A stretch of 39,768 nucleotides of DNA. Origin: a virus. The position numbers and the translations under genes are program-made. Under the pieces are notes generated by a model. That model searched no databases, was not told where the DNA came from, and worked only from the letters and a program-made list of their open reading frames with translations. Shown in pieces: positions 39,762-39,768 of the stretch. Where the stretch lies: positions 1-39,768 of IMG/VR virus record IMGVR_UViG_3300037189_007807; one strand, given 5' to 3'. Positions within the stretch are counted from its first letter, which is position 1. The number at the start of each line of letters is the position of its first letter.

Positions 39762-39768
39762 TGCATTC

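Noticed and set aside
39661-39768. Complete tRNA gene at the right edge
   Set aside because: Only the anticodon arm is present; no T-arm or acceptor 3' half follows on the minus strand within the window.
1-39768. Direct terminal repeat of the phage genome
   Set aside because: The first bases of the window do not recur at its end by eye, so terminal redundancy cannot be claimed.
1-39768. CRISPR array, insertion sequence or integrase
   Set aside because: No regularly spaced repeats with unique spacers, no transposase and no tyrosine or serine recombinase motifs were found in any plausible gene.

Overview
The window is a nearly gap-free block of a T7-like (Autographiviridae-type) podovirus or a prophage of that type. 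The order on the minus strand, read from right to left, is classical: single-subunit RNA polymerase, ssDNA-binding protein, RusA-like resolvase, a run of small early/middle genes, gp6-like 5'-3' exonuclease, three gp7.3-like virion proteins, portal, scaffold, capsid, terminator, tail tubular proteins A and B, internal virion proteins 13/14/15/16, tail fibre and an adhesin series, then two small membrane proteins. GC content is high, with two visibly lower-GC islands (about 5.5-7.7 kb and 16.3-17.1 kb). The host is probably a high-GC bacterium. A picocyanobacterium (Synechococcus/Cyanobium type) would fit the style of several proteins, but this is a weak inference. None of the usual cyanophage metabolic genes (psbA, hli, talC) is present.

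The left 4.5 kb differ from T7. A roughly 960-base non-coding region with short repeats leads into a plus-strand block: a RepL-like winged-helix protein, an unknown protein and the large terminase. The probable small terminase lies on the opposite strand, squeezed between the large terminase and a plus-strand C39-like cysteine peptidase that is the likely endolysin. The long minus-strand operon converges on this block with abutting stop codons at 4456/4457.

The most unusual point is what is missing. Between the RNA polymerase and the exonuclease, where T7-like phages normally carry primase-helicase and DNA polymerase, there are only ssDNA-binding, RusA, zinc-ribbon and small unknown genes. 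The window instead offers a RepL-like protein preceded by a tandem array of 11-bp direct repeats (528-582) and an inverted repeat with CCTAGG at both ends (854-910). This suggests replication by host enzymes from a plasmid-like origin. At the extreme right edge the minus strand carries a perfect tRNA-Met-type (CAU) anticodon arm, which could be an attachment-site core; no integrase is present in the window.

Other notable points: three tandem gp7.3-type paralogues; a gp16-position protein carrying a ParB-like fold and an HEXXH metallopeptidase motif in a low-GC patch; an internally duplicated LamG adhesin; and almost universal ATGA/TGATG overlaps indicating translational coupling along the minus operon. 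Functions are from recognition of motifs and family resemblance; no database search was run.
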